Origin: an uncultured Bacteroidales bacterium
Lineage (GTDB): Bacteria > Bacteroidota > Bacteroidia > Bacteroidales > UBA932
Reading direction: 5' to 3'
Assembly (NCBI GenBank): GCA_947630665.1
Contig: CANRID010000012.1
Coordinates: 1 to 54,354, forward strand
DNA length: 54,354 bases
How positions within the stretch are numbered: the first letter of the stretch is position 1; each line of letters begins with the position of its first letter. This document shows, one piece after another, positions 46,297 to 54,354 of this stretch. The notes below the pieces were generated by a model that was not told the DNA's origin, ran no database searches, and saw nothing but the letters and a program-made list of their open reading frames with translations. A program made the translations under genes and the position numbers.

Positions 46297-47718
46297 ATGT
46301 CTGGATTTTTTGGATGCGTTTCGCGCGAAGAGTGTGTCAACGACGTATTTTACGGAACAGATTATCATTCCCATTTAGGAACCAAACGGGCCGGTATGGC
46401 CTTTTACGACGGCCGGAAATTTATCCGTTCCATCCATTCGCTGGAAAACGGCTATTTCCGGAATAAATTCGAAGATGAACTTCCGAAATTCGCGGAGTCG
46501 AAAATGGGGATCGGGGTTATTTCCGATTGCGAGTCTCAGCCGATTACGATTACGTCCCATCTGGGCCGGTATGCAGTCGTGACGGTGGCGCGGATCGATA
46601 ATATCGCTGAACTGTCGGCCGAGCTGCTGGCTCAAAAACATCATTTTGCAGAATTGTCCGATTCCACCATCAACGCTACCGAGTTGGTGTCCATACTCAT
46701 CGGCCAGTGCGACAGTTACCGGGAGGGGATAGAGTTGGTGCAGCGGAAGGTGAAAGGCTCCTGCTCGTTGTTGGTGCTGACGGATCATGCCATTTATGCC
46801 GCCCGGGACAGGTTCGGGCGCACGCCTGTAATTGTCGGGAAGAACGATAAGGGGTATGTATGCGCATCGGAGAGTTCCAGTTTCGCCAATTTGGGGTACG
46901 AGCATGTGCGGGATTTAGGTCCCGGGGAGATTGTGGAGATGACTGCGGACGGGGTAAAGGTAGTGGCGCCTGCCTGTAGGCGCAAGCAGATCTGTTCGTT
47001 CCTGTGGGTTTATTACGGCTATCCGTCCTCTTGTTACGAGGGGGTCAATGTGGAGGATTGCCGGTATCGGTGCGGTGCGGCCATGGCCCGTCGGGATGCG
47101 GATATTTCTCCCGATTTCGCCGCGGGCATCCCGGATTCCGGAGTGGGGCATGCCATCGGTTATTCCAATGAAAAGAAAATTCCTTATAAGCGGCCGTTTG
47201 TGAAATATACTCCTACCTGGCCCCGGAGCTTTATGCCTCAGAATCAGAACATGCGGGATCTGGTAGCCAAAATGAAACTGCTTCCCAACGAACAGTTTAC
47301 CCGGGGGCGGAAAATCGTTTTTATGGATGACAGCATTGTCCGGGGAACGCAGTTGAAGGATAATGTGGTGAAACTGCTGGATGCGGGAGTCAAGGAAATC
47401 CACATGCGTATCGCATGCCCGCCGCTGATTTTCCCGTGCCGGTTCCTGAATTTTTCGGCCTCCCGCAGTACATTCGACCTGTATGCCCGCCGGGTGATCC
47501 GGGATATGGAAGGTACGGAGAACCTGACCGATGACTTGCTGGAAAAATATACGGATCCCGACAATCCCAAGCATTTGGAAATGGTCGGGATCATGTGCCG
47601 CCATCTCCGGCTGACCTCTCTTAAATTCCAGCGGTTAGACGATCTGGTACGTGCGATCGGACTTCCCAAGGAGGATTTGTGTACCCATTGCTGGGACAAT
47701 TCCAGCTATATGGAGTGA
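46297..47718 (+). CDS. PurF-like amidophosphoribosyltransferase without N-terminal cysteine
   Basis: 473 residues from ATG 46297 (an in-frame extension to 46174 passes through the promoter and has no similarity). The protein starts MSGFFGCVS, while true PurF starts with Met-Cys-Gly, the Cys being the glutaminase nucleophile after Met removal; Cys7 here cannot do this. Other GATase features remain (GTDYHSHLGTKRAGMAFYD, RDRFGRTPV). The PRPP-binding loop is intact in KIVFMDDSIVRGTQ (about residue 345). It could be an ammonia-dependent or regulatory paralogue of amidophosphoribosyltransferase, the first enzyme of purine synthesis. Such copies recur in Bacteroidota beside a normal purF. Confidence 0.8.
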   Translation: MSGFFGCVSREECVNDVFYGTDYHSHLGTKRAGMAFYDGRKFIRSIHSLENGYFRNKFEDELPKFAESKMGIGVISDCESQPITITSHLGRYAVVTVARIDNIAELSAELLAQKHHFAELSDSTINATELVSILIGQCDSYREGIELVQRKVKGSCSLLVLTDHAIYAARDRFGRTPVIVGKNDKGYVCASESSSFANLGYEHVRDLGPGEIVEMTADGVKVVAPACRRKQICSFLWVYYGYPSSCYEGVNVEDCRYRCGAAMARRDADISPDFAAGIPDSGVGHAIGYSNEKKIPYKRPFVKYTPTWPRSFMPQNQNMRDLVAKMKLLPNEQFTRGRKIVFMDDSIVRGTQLKDNVVKLLDAGVKEIHMRIACPPLIFPCRFLNFSASRSTFDLYARRVIRDMEGTENLTDDLLEKYTDPDNPKHLEMVGIMCRHLRLTSLKFQRLDDLVRAIGLPKEDLCTHCWDNSSYME

Positions 47719-47720
47719 GA

Positions 47721-47957
47721 TTATGAGCCCGGCGCTTTGAAATGCCGGATGCCGTAATATCCGTGCTCTTCTCTTATGCGGATGGCTTTTGCCGCGCATA
47801 GTTTTACGCATTTTCCGCAGCCCGTACATGAATTTTCATCCGTGACGTTTACGAAACGGCACATCCCGTTGTCCGCCATTTTCAATATTTTCTTCGGACA
47901 ATGTTTCGCACACCGGCCGCAACCCGTGCAATTGTATGTATAAAGTATGATTTGCAT
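47721..47957 (-). CDS. Two-cluster (2x[4Fe-4S]) ferredoxin
   Basis: 78 residues with two binding motifs: CTGCGRCAKHCP (about 10-21) and CTGCGKCVKLCA (about 44-55). Each has the C-x2-C-x2-C-x3-C spacing for a [4Fe-4S] cluster. The protein has extra residues after the second motif (RIREEHGYYGIRHFKAPGS). It is a small electron carrier of the anaerobic type. It converges with the PurF-like gene with 2 nt between stops. Confidence 0.92.
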   Translation of the reverse strand: MQIILYTYNCTGCGRCAKHCPKKILKMADNGMCRFVNVTDENSCTGCGKCVKLCAAKAIRIREEHGYYGIRHFKAPGS

Positions 47958-48088
47958 TTGCTTTCACTTCTTTTTAAGGAGAAGGACTGTCGGGATAGAT
48001 ATTATTATAAACAAATGAAACGGCATCCCGGACGCAAATAAAAACGGCTGTCTGTGAAAAGGATAAATATAAAGCCGATGTAAAAAGT

Positions 48089-48119
48089 TTTGTAAAATAA
48101 ATAATTAGTGCTATATTTG
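48089..48119 (+). promoter_or_regulatory. Full Bacteroidota promoter of the ribosomal operon
   Basis: TTTG at 48089-48092, a 19-nt spacer and TATATTTG at 48112-48119. Transcription would start near 48126, leaving a leader of about 50 nt before rplC. This promoter and the lack of rpsJ show that rplC is the first gene of the transcript. Confidence 0.8.
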
Positions 48120-48176
48120 CACCCCGCAAATTATGCGAGGTAAACAATTTATTAATAAACAACTAATTAAAAACCG

Positions 48177-48803
48177 ATGCCTGGATTAATTGGAAAAAAA
48201 ATCGGAATGACTTCCGTTTTCGGTGCTGATGGTAAGAACATACCATGCACCGTTATTGAGGCTGGTCCGTGTGTTGTTACGCAAATCCGTACAGAAGAGA
48301 AAGATGGTTATGCCGCTGTACAGCTTGCCTATGACGAGAAAAAAGAAAAACACACCAGCGCCCCTTTGATGGGACATTTTAAAAAGGCAAATACCACCCC
48401 TAAGCGCAAGTTGGTAGAGTTTGCAAATGATTTTGCAAAGGAATTGCAATTAGGAGATCAACTAACCGTTTCCGATGTGTTTAAGGATGAGGAAACCTGG
48501 GTAGATGTTACCGGTATATCGAAAGGTAAAGGATTCCAGGGCGTAGTGAAACGCCACGGGTTCGGCGGTGTAGGCGGCCAGACTCATGGCCAGCACAACA
48601 GACTCCGCGCTCCCGGTTCTTTGGGTGCGTCTTCATGGCCTTCGAGAGTATTCAAGGGTAAGAGATTAGCGGGCCGCATGGGTGGCGACAAAGTGAAAAT
48701 CCTGAACCTGAAAGTAATTAAAGTGATCCCTGAGAATAATCTGGTCTTAGTGAAAGGTTCCATTCCGGGGGCGAAAGGTTCTTATGTAATTGTGGAGGAA
48801 TAA
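48177..48803 (+). CDS. rplC: 50S ribosomal protein L3
   Basis: 208 residues, usual length. It has the family opening [15 protein letters not shown] and the extended loop [15 protein letters not shown]...[35 protein letters not shown] (about 117-170), which reaches to the peptidyl-transferase centre. It is the first gene of the operon, with a 6-nt gap to rplD. Confidence 0.97.
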   Translation: MPGLIGKKIGMTSVFGADGKNIPCTVIEAGPCVVTQIRTEEKDGYAAVQLAYDEKKEKHTSAPLMGHFKKANTTPKRKLVEFANDFAKELQLGDQLTVSDVFKDEETWVDVTGISKGKGFQGVVKRHGFGGVGGQTHGQHNRLRAPGSLGASSWPSRVFKGKRLAGRMGGDKVKILNLKVIKVIPENNLVLVKGSIPGAKGSYVIVEE

Positions 48804-48809
48804 GCGTCT

Positions 48810-49439
48810 ATGGAATTATCAGTTTATAAAATAGATGGAACAGAGTCCGGAAAGAAAGTGACTTTGAACGATGCTGTCTTTGGCATAGAACCCAACGATC
48901 ATGCTATTTATTTAGACGTGAAACAGTATCTTGCTAACCAGCGCCAGGGAACCCACAAAACCAAGGACCGTTCCGAGGTGGCCTACAGCACTAAAAAGAT
49001 TGTCAGACAAAAAGACTCCGGCGGCGCACGTCACGGAAGCATCAAATCGAATATCTTTGTCGGCGGAGGCCGGGCATTCGGTCCCAAACCGAGAGATTAC
49101 AGTTTCAAGCTGAATAAGAAAGTCAAACGGCTGGCCCGTTGCTCCGCTTTATCCTATAAGGCGCAGGAATCGGCTATTACGGTAGTAGAGCCTTTTACAA
49201 TGGAAGCTCCGAAGACCAAAGAGCTTATCGGCATCCTGAACAATATCAAAGCCAATAGCAGAGGCGTGCTGGTAGTGCTTCCGGAAAATTCAAATAATAT
49301 TTACTTATCGTCGCGTAACCTGGAAAACGTAAAAGTGATTACCGTGAACGAACTCAATACGTACGACATCATGAATGCCTACACTTTGGTTCTGACAGAC
49401 GGTGTGCAGGATGTTATCCAGACGCAATGCGCACGTTAA
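48810..49439 (+). CDS. rplD: 50S ribosomal protein L4
   Basis: 209 residues. Conserved parts are [27 protein letters not shown], the exit-tunnel loop [35 protein letters not shown] (about 70-105), and the nucleotide-fold C-terminal half. L4 lines the exit tunnel and in many bacteria also represses the S10 operon through its leader; such a regulatory leader is not obvious here, where the leader is about 50 nt. Confidence 0.96.
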   Translation: MELSVYKIDGTESGKKVTLNDAVFGIEPNDHAIYLDVKQYLANQRQGTHKTKDRSEVAYSTKKIVRQKDSGGARHGSIKSNIFVGGGRAFGPKPRDYSFKLNKKVKRLARCSALSYKAQESAITVVEPFTMEAPKTKELIGILNNIKANSRGVLVVLPENSNNIYLSSRNLENVKVITVNELNTYDIMNAYTLVLTDGVQDVIQTQCAR

Positions 49440-49451
49440 AAACCGACAACG

Positions 49452-49742
49452 ATGGGAATTTTAATCAAGCCTTTAGTAACAGAGAAGATGACGATTCAGG
49501 GCGAAAAATTGAATCGTTACGGTTTTATAGTTGACCGCACTGCCAACAAGATTCAGATCAAGGCTGCGGTGGAGCAGATGTATGGAGTTACTGTCAAAGA
49601 TGTGAATACAGTGAACTACCACGGAAAACGCAAGAGCCGCTATACCAAGGCGGGTTTATTGTCAGGCCGCACGAATCATTATAAGAAAGCGTTCGTGACT
49701 TTGGCCGGTGAAGATAAGATCGATTTCTATAGCAATATCTAG
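49452..49742 (+). CDS. rplW: 50S ribosomal protein L23
   Basis: 96 residues, with [58 protein letters not shown] typical of uL23. It sits at the tunnel exit, the docking site for trigger factor and SRP. Ends 4 nt before rplB. Confidence 0.96.
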   Translation: MGILIKPLVTEKMTIQGEKLNRYGFIVDRTANKIQIKAAVEQMYGVTVKDVNTVNYHGKRKSRYTKAGLLSGRTNHYKKAFVTLAGEDKIDFYSNI

Positions 49743-49746
49743 ATTC

Positions 49747-50571
49747 ATGGCAGTACGTAAATTTAAACCGGTAACACCCGGTCAAAGAAATAAAATAATC
49801 AGCGCATTCGATGATATTACTTGTTCGGTTCCCGAAAAATCGCTGTTGGCTCCGCTCCGTAAGACGGGCGGCCGTAACAATTCGGGTAAGATGACGATGC
49901 GCTATATCGGTGGCGGTCATAAAAGGATGTACCGTATTATCGATTTCCTTAGAAATAAAGATAAATATACCGCTACGGTAAAGACTATCGAGTATGATCC
50001 TAACCGCAGCGCCCGTATCGCGCTGGTGGTTTATGCAGACGGAGAAAAACGCTATATTATCGCTCCTCACGGCATCAAGGTGGGGCAGGTGATCGCATCC
50101 GGTCCCGGAGTGCCTCCTGAGGTGGGTAACGCGCTTCCTCTATCGGAAATTCCGCTCGGTACGAATGTCCACAATATCGAACTTATTCCGGGGCAGGGAG
50201 CCGCAATGGCCCGCAGTGCCGGATGTTATGCACAGCTGACCGCCCGGGAAGGGAAACACGCCATCCTGAGGCTGCCTTCGGGCGAAACCCGTATGGTATT
50301 GGTTACCTGCCGTGCGACGGTGGGCATCGTATCTAATCCGGATCACAACTTAGAGTCTCACGGTAAAGCCGGCCGCAAACGTTGGCTGGGCCGCAGGCCC
50401 CGCGTGCGCGGCGTAGTGATGAACCCTGTCGATCACCCTATGGGAGGTGGTGAAGGCCGCGCTTCCGGAGGTCATCCGCGTTCAAGAAAAGGCATACCGG
50501 CCAAGGGCTACAAGACGAGGAATCCTAAGAAGACTACTAAGAAGTTTATTATCGAGAGAAGGAAAAAATAA
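49747..50571 (+). CDS. rplB: 50S ribosomal protein L2
   Basis: 274 residues from ATG 49747; an in-frame upstream ATG at 49708 lies inside rplW and adds no similarity. It shows [34 protein letters not shown], and the C-terminal [21 protein letters not shown] with the His needed for peptidyl transfer. L2 binds domain IV of 23S rRNA and is one of the most conserved large-subunit proteins. rpsS follows 24 nt downstream. Confidence 0.97.
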   Translation: MAVRKFKPVTPGQRNKIISAFDDITCSVPEKSLLAPLRKTGGRNNSGKMTMRYIGGGHKRMYRIIDFLRNKDKYTATVKTIEYDPNRSARIALVVYADGEKRYIIAPHGIKVGQVIASGPGVPPEVGNALPLSEIPLGTNVHNIELIPGQGAAMARSAGCYAQLTAREGKHAILRLPSGETRMVLVTCRATVGIVSNPDHNLESHGKAGRKRWLGRRPRVRGVVMNPVDHPMGGGEGRASGGHPRSRKGIPAKGYKTRNPKKTTKKFIIERRKK

Positions 50572-50595
50572 CGGAATTAAACTGAATAGAGCATT

Positions 50596-50862
50596 ATGAG
50601 TCGTTCAATAAAAAAAGGTCCTTATATTCAAGGCAGTCTGGAAAAAAGAATTCTTGCCATGAACGAATCTGGCAAGAAAGATGTAGTGAAAACCTGGTCT
50701 CGCGCCAGTATGATTTCGCCGGATTTTGTAGGTCATACTATAGCTGTTCATAACGGAAACAAGTTTATTCCCGTTTATGTTACTGAAAACATGGTAGGTC
50801 ACAAGCTCGGAGAATTTGCACCGACAAGAACCTTCAAGGGTCATTCGGGTAATCGTAAATAA
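50596..50862 (+). CDS. rpsS: 30S ribosomal protein S19
   Basis: 88 residues: [19 protein letters not shown]..., [53 protein letters not shown]. It binds the head of 16S rRNA near the A site. The distance to rplV is 27 nt. Confidence 0.97.
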   Translation: MSRSIKKGPYIQGSLEKRILAMNESGKKDVVKTWSRASMISPDFVGHTIAVHNGNKFIPVYVTENMVGHKLGEFAPTRTFKGHSGNRK

Positions 50863-50889
50863 ATTAATGTGTAAACGCAGATTACAGTA

Positions 50890-51309
50890 ATGGGAGCTCG
50901 TAAAAAATTAATGGCCGACAGGCAAAAAGAGATAAAGAAACAAACAGCTATAGCGAAGCTGAATGATGTGCCTACTTCTCCGAGGAAAATGCGTCTGGTT
51001 GCAGATATCATCAGGGGAGTGGAGGTAAACCGCGCTTTGGATATTTTGAAATATTCGAAGAAAGAGGCTTCCGTTCGTTTGGAAAAGCTTCTCCGTTCAG
51101 CAATCGCTAACTGGGAAGCCAAAAACGAATCGGAAAGAAAAGAATTGGAAAACGGCAACGTATGCGTCCAGACCATTATGGTGGGACAGGGCCGTACATT
51201 GAAAAGGATTCGTACCGCCTCTCGGGGAAGGGCTGCCCGGATCCGCAAACGTTCCAATCATGTGACTATTATTTTAGGTAAAAAAACCGTAAAAACAGAG
51301 GAGAAATAA
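50890..51309 (+). CDS. rplV: 50S ribosomal protein L22
   Basis: 139 residues. The core is [54 protein letters not shown], and the tunnel beta-hairpin [33 protein letters not shown] near the C-terminus. An extra basic N-terminal stretch of about 25 residues precedes the core. L22 narrows the exit tunnel with L4. Its stop is 1 nt before rpsC. Confidence 0.96.
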   Translation: MGARKKLMADRQKEIKKQTAIAKLNDVPTSPRKMRLVADIIRGVEVNRALDILKYSKKEASVRLEKLLRSAIANWEAKNESERKELENGNVCVQTIMVGQGRTLKRIRTASRGRAARIRKRSNHVTIILGKKTVKTEEK

Positions 51310-51310
51310 T

Positions 51311-52087
51311 ATGGGACAGAAAACAAATCCGATAAGCAACAGGCTTGGAATTATCCGTGGCTGGGACTCCAACTGGTACGGTGGAAAAGACTATGCGTCC
51401 AAGATATTGGAGGATACGAAAATCCGCGAGTATCTGGATGCCCGCCTTGCAAAGGCAAGTCTTTCTAAAATAGTGATCGAAAGGACGTTGAAACTGATTA
51501 CGGTTACGATACATACCGCCCGTCCGGGAGTGATTATCGGCAAGGGCGGCCAGGAGGTGGACAAGCTGAAGGAAGAATTGAAGAAAATCTCCAATAAAGA
51601 GGTTCAGATCAATATCTTTGAGGTGAAACGTCCTGAGATAGATGCCAATATTATCGCCAACAATATCGCCAGACAGGTGGAAGGGCGTGTTTCTTACCGC
51701 CGCGCCATTAAAATGGCGATCGCCACGACCATGCGGATGGGTGCGGAGGGCATTAAAGTCCTTATCAGCGGCCGTCTGGGCGGAGCGGAAATGGCAAGAT
51801 CCGAATTGTATAAGGAGGGACGTACTCCGCTGCATACTTTCCGTGCCGATATCGATTATGCCTTGGCTGAAGCCAATACCAAAGTAGGCGTATTGGGTAT
51901 CAAGGTCTGGGTTTGCAACGGTGAAGTATATGGCAAGAGAGACCTGACTCCGAATGCCGGCGTAAGCGCGAATGCCGGGGGAGTTGGCCAGGGCGGCAGG
52001 AACGACCGCAGAGGCGGTCGCGGCGGTCGTGGCGGCGACAAACGTCGCAGCGGCGGCAATAAAGCCCATGCCACCAAGGAAGGGTAG
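51311..52087 (+). CDS. rpsC: 30S ribosomal protein S3 with glycine/arginine-rich C-terminus
   Basis: 258 residues. The KH domain is clear ([20 protein letters not shown], about 75-95), and the C-terminal S3 domain has [35 protein letters not shown]. After the usual end (about residue 215) comes a tail with repeated RGG/RGGR units ([19 protein letters not shown]). S3 forms part of the mRNA entry and helicase site. It is the last gene of this cluster; a strong terminator follows 35 nt later, with no rplP or rpmC after it. Confidence 0.95.
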   Translation: MGQKTNPISNRLGIIRGWDSNWYGGKDYASKILEDTKIREYLDARLAKASLSKIVIERTLKLITVTIHTARPGVIIGKGGQEVDKLKEELKKISNKEVQINIFEVKRPEIDANIIANNIARQVEGRVSYRRAIKMAIATTMRMGAEGIKVLISGRLGGAEMARSELYKEGRTPLHTFRADIDYALAEANTKVGVLGIKVWVCNGEVYGKRDLTPNAGVSANAGGVGQGGRNDRRGGRGGRGGDKRRSGGNKAHATKEG

Positions 52088-52122
52088 GGGAGTTCTCTCC
52101 GACCATATTGAGAAAGGAGATG

Positions 52123-52156
52123 AAAGGGGACGTCTTTTTTGGGGCGTCCCCTTTTT
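52123..52156 (+). terminator. Strong intrinsic terminator after rpsC
   Basis: AAAGGGGACG (52123-52132) pairs with CGTCCCCTTT (52145-52154), and T continues to 52156. It ends the ribosomal transcript here. Confidence 0.88.
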
Positions 52157-52199
52157 AAGTATTGTTTTCCGTGATCGACCATGTTCCGCACTTTTTTGT

Positions 52200-52207
52200 T
52201 AACTTTG
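52200..52207 (+). promoter_or_regulatory. -7 promoter box for the beta-lactamase-fold gene
   Basis: TAACTTTG matches TAnnTTTG, 57 nt upstream of the start codon at 52264. A TTTTTTG run directly precedes it, but no TTTG at the -33 distance. Confidence 0.45.
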
Positions 52208-52263
52208 CCATGCACTGCAGTTCGCATTTTCCGTAGCGCAACTAACTTAAAATTCTTTAACGT

Positions 52264-53505
52264 ATGAGAAAAATTGCTTTTTACACGATTTTATTGTCCG
52301 CTTTCTGCATTTTTTCATGTGCGCAAAGCGGTTCCGATGAAAATTTGACAGCCCAGCTTATCGAGCGCGTATCTCCCGCACAGGCCGGAATGGATCCGGA
52401 CAGATTGGCAAAAGTAGATGATGTGATTAACGAGTCTATCGGGAATAAAGAGATTCCCGGCGCCGTATTGGCTGTGGTCAGAGACTGCAAGATAGTTTAT
52501 TTAAAAGCATACGGAAATAAGTCCGTATATCCGGAAACGGAAAAGATGACGGAAAATACGGTTTTCGACCTGGCCTCCTGCAGCAAGCCTGTAGGCACCG
52601 CCACTTCCATGATGCAATTGCTGGAGCAGGGAAAATACCGGCTGACGGATAAAGTCAGTATGTATATTCCCGGGTTCGAACCTTATACCGACCCTAAGAC
52701 GGGTGAGAAAACGGATATCCGCATTGTGGATTTGCTGACCCATACGTCCGGATTGCCTCCTTATGTATCTCCCGAAACAATCGAGAAAAAATACGGCAAT
52801 ACCGAGCCGTCCAGCCTGATGGATTATATTTCCCATTGCAGGAGGGATTTCAAGCCTACATCCGATTTTCAATACAGCTGTCTCAATTTTGTGACTTTAC
52901 AGAATATCCTGCAAAATATTACCGGCGAGAAATTATGCGATTACGCCCAGAAGAATGTATTCGATGTGTTGGGAATGAAACATACGACCTACAATCCAAA
53001 AGCCCAGGGGAAAAAGGAAATCATGGACTTGGTGGCGCCTACTGAAAAACAGCCGGACGGCTCGGTTTTGCTGGGCGAGGTGCATGATCCGATCGCACGG
53101 ATACTCAATAAAGGCAATTCGGGAAACGCCGGCGTTTTCTCCAATGCGGAGGATCTGGCCATTTTCGTGTCAGCCATGATGAACGGCGGCGAGATAGGAG
53201 GCAGACGGATTCTGGGAGAATTGACGGTGAAGACGATGACACGCGTTCCGGATCAGGTGAAAGGCCTGGGCCGCTCGTTGGGATGGGATAATTATTCTGA
53301 TTATTCATCCAATAACGGAAACCTGTTCGAGCCTTACAGGACATTCGGACATACGGGTTATACGGGAACGTCCATCACCGTAGATCCGGTTTCCAAAACC
53401 GGCGTAATTTTACTGACGCATCACGTGCATCCGGTGGACAAAGGAAGCGTAGTCAGACTCAGAGCGTTGGTAGCCAATATAGTGGCCGGATCCATAGTGA
53501 AATAG
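52264..53505 (+). CDS. Serine hydrolase of the beta-lactamase/penicillin-binding fold, lipoprotein
   Basis: 413 residues with a lipoprotein signal (MRKIAFYTILLSAFCIFSC). The catalytic SxxK is Ser105-Cys-Ser-Lys108 (DLASCSKPVGTA), followed by the tyrosine motif with Tyr204 (QYSCLNF), where the third position of YxN is Cys, and by HTG in FGHTGYTG (about 367). LLTHTSGLPPY is typical for the family. The members include esterases, D,D-peptidases and class C beta-lactamases; the Cys in YxN makes a true beta-lactamase less likely and an esterase or peptidase more so. It has its own promoter after the ribosomal terminator. Confidence 0.88.
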   Translation: MRKIAFYTILLSAFCIFSCAQSGSDENLTAQLIERVSPAQAGMDPDRLAKVDDVINESIGNKEIPGAVLAVVRDCKIVYLKAYGNKSVYPETEKMTENTVFDLASCSKPVGTATSMMQLLEQGKYRLTDKVSMYIPGFEPYTDPKTGEKTDIRIVDLLTHTSGLPPYVSPETIEKKYGNTEPSSLMDYISHCRRDFKPTSDFQYSCLNFVTLQNILQNITGEKLCDYAQKNVFDVLGMKHTTYNPKAQGKKEIMDLVAPTEKQPDGSVLLGEVHDPIARILNKGNSGNAGVFSNAEDLAIFVSAMMNGGEIGGRRILGELTVKTMTRVPDQVKGLGRSLGWDNYSDYSSNNGNLFEPYRTFGHTGYTGTSITVDPVSKTGVILLTHHVHPVDKGSVVRLRALVANIVAGSIVK

Positions 53506-53525
53506 ATATTTTTGCAGACAAGAAA

Positions 53526-53575
53526 GAGGGCGACCCTTGTAAGTCAATTGCCGACTTTGGGGCCGCCCTCCTCAT
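53526..53575. terminator. Hairpin between convergent genes
   Basis: GAGGGCG (53526-53532) and CGCCCTC (53564-53570) form the base of a longer, imperfect stem, with TTTTCGTT after it on the plus strand. It lies between the serine hydrolase and the convergent glycoside-hydrolase-like gene and may serve both. Confidence 0.6.
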
Positions 53576-53599
53576 TTTCGTTATGAAAGAGCTTTATTT

Positions 53600-54354
53600 C
53601 TAATAATTTACAGAATCAGAAATATCACTTTCCGCATTTTTCCTATTCAGCGCGGTTACAAAATAGGTTCCTTTCTCTTTTAACTGGAATGAGGTTTCCC
53701 GGGTAATTCCAGCCAATGTGGCAGTCCGGCCGGCTCCATTATCTTTATATACCGCATAATAGGCATTCTGCACTCCATTCCATGATAAAACATTTCCATT
53801 CACCCGGATATTGGCAGGAGACTGAGGTTTTTCAGCCGCGGTTCTGCCTAAATAAGGAAGCAAAACAAGATCTTTATATACATTCCCTATTACGCTCATG
53901 ATTCCGACCTTATTTTCTACCAGATACTTGGCACTATACAGCACGCTCCCTTTCACTTTAGGTTTCGTTGCCGCAAAATCGAACTGCTTCTTTAAATCGT
54001 CGGAAGACTGGAACTTGGCGCCATAGGCCGGATCTCCGAATTTATAGATACCATATCCCACTAAAAGATGATTCTCATAAGTATATTGCGACCACAAATT
54101 CAGCCTTTGATTGAAACTGCTTTCCTCTGTACCCGTGGCAAAATATAGCTGTGGAATGACAACGTCTACCCAACCTTCTTTCATCCATTTTTTTACGTCA
54201 GCAAACAAGGTGCTGTAGTTGTTATCCATATTTGCAGCAGGACTGACTGAGAATATTACCTCAGGACGGGTCTCAATGACCTTAATTCCGCAACATGATT
54301 GATAATTATTTTTATAAGTTCCTGGGCAACAAAATGTTGCCCAGGATTTTGCCA
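53600..54354 (-). CDS. Glycoside-hydrolase-like (GHL10) protein, N-terminus outside window
   Basis: The reading frame stays open to the window edge (54354), past the internal ATG at 54229, so the start lies outside. The sequence VIFSVSPAANMDNNYSTLFADVKKWMKEGWVDVVIPQLYF is the barrel region of glycosyl-hydrolase-like family 10 (DUF187) proteins, which usually have ISFGISPF...LYAD..KW..EGWIDYVCPQIYW here. A C-terminal part (SPANIRVNGNVLSWNGVQNAYYAVYKD) resembles a fibronectin-type III domain with an aromatic patch. Such proteins are surface lipoproteins or secreted enzymes; the substrate is unknown. Confidence 0.8.
   Translation of the reverse strand, partial: AKSWATFCCPGTYKNNYQSCCGIKVIETRPEVIFSVSPAANMDNNYSTLFADVKKWMKEGWVDVVIPQLYFATGTEESSFNQRLNLWSQYTYENHLLVGYGIYKFGDPAYGAKFQSSDDLKKQFDFAATKPKVKGSVLYSAKYLVENKVGIMSVIGNVYKDLVLLPYLGRTAAEKPQSPANIRVNGNVLSWNGVQNAYYAVYKDNGAGRTATLAGITRETSFQLKEKGTYFVTALNRKNAESDISDSVNY
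54321..54345. repeat. Perfect 10-bp hairpin inside coding sequence at window end
   Basis: CCTGGGCAAC (54321-54330) pairs with GTTGCCCAGG (54336-54345) across an AAAAT loop. It lies within the truncated glycoside-hydrolase-like gene, nine bases from the window edge. Confidence 0.7.

Noticed and set aside
49708..49746. Upstream start of rplB
   Set aside because: It lies inside rplW; the L2 homology begins at the ATG at 49747.

Overview
The window is chromosomal DNA from a member of the Bacteroidota, most likely an anaerobic, gut-type Bacteroidales. Several things point there: a SusC/SusD/DUF1735 outer-membrane uptake operon; repeated -7 boxes of the form TAnnTTTG, three of them with a TTTG (-33) box 19-20 nt upstream; mostly weak or absent Shine-Dalgarno sequences; a 2-pass short-loop set of Bacteroidales families (rhomboid/EEP phosphatase/MutL cluster, GGGtGRT protein, FimB/Mfa2-like lipoprotein); and a tmRNA whose tag resembles the GxNNYALAA tags of this phylum. 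Genus cannot be fixed from the sequence alone. Many secreted peptidases (three S9 serine peptidases, one M3 peptidase, one tricorn-like S41 peptidase, one S1 protease) suggest growth on protein and peptides.

Layout. 1-3600: the end of a prophage or phage-like element, with two repeat-rich tail-fibre-type proteins, a tiny membrane protein, and a non-coding segment with hairpins and three perfect direct repeats. 3657-7880 (minus): operon of a NagX-like membrane acyltransferase, a YfcE-type phosphoesterase and an S9 peptidase. 8036-8773: rsmE. 8817-14634 (minus): long operon with a small membrane protein, mutL, rhomboid protease, EEP-family phosphatase, glycosyltransferase and tsaC. 14786-15566: ispF, tRNA-Gln(CTG), tRNA(CAT) and a terminator. 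15602-17531 (minus): cysS and a tail-less ssb. 17837-23029: zinc-finger protein, coiled-coil lipoprotein, M3 peptidase, MalY-type aminotransferase, small membrane protein. 23235-33786 (minus): DUF1735 lipoprotein, SusD, SusC, then two S9 peptidases (DPP5-like and a larger one), read here as a peptide-acquisition locus. 33981-35711: a NifU-like Fe-S scaffold paired with a GGGtGRT protein. 35787-36929: a fimbrillin/Mfa2-like lipoprotein.

36930-43000 is an AT-richer accessory block: a small lipoprotein, a frameshifted IS110-family transposase, a secreted trypsin-fold protease with a pro-region, a tmRNA gene (minus strand, about 40309-40705) and a decayed IS66 element. The tmRNA has a good promoter and tag reading frame but a damaged acceptor and T-arm.

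43004-47957 returns to core genes: a tricorn-like S41 peptidase, a PurF-like protein lacking the N-terminal catalytic cysteine, and a two-cluster ferredoxin. 48112-52156 holds rplC-rplD-rplW-rplB-rpsS-rplV-rpsC, an S10 operon that starts without rpsJ and is closed by a strong terminator right after rpsC, which is an unusual break. The window ends with a serine beta-lactamase-fold hydrolase and the 3' part of a glycoside-hydrolase-like lipoprotein.

All assignments come from reading translated sequence and motifs by eye; no database search was run.
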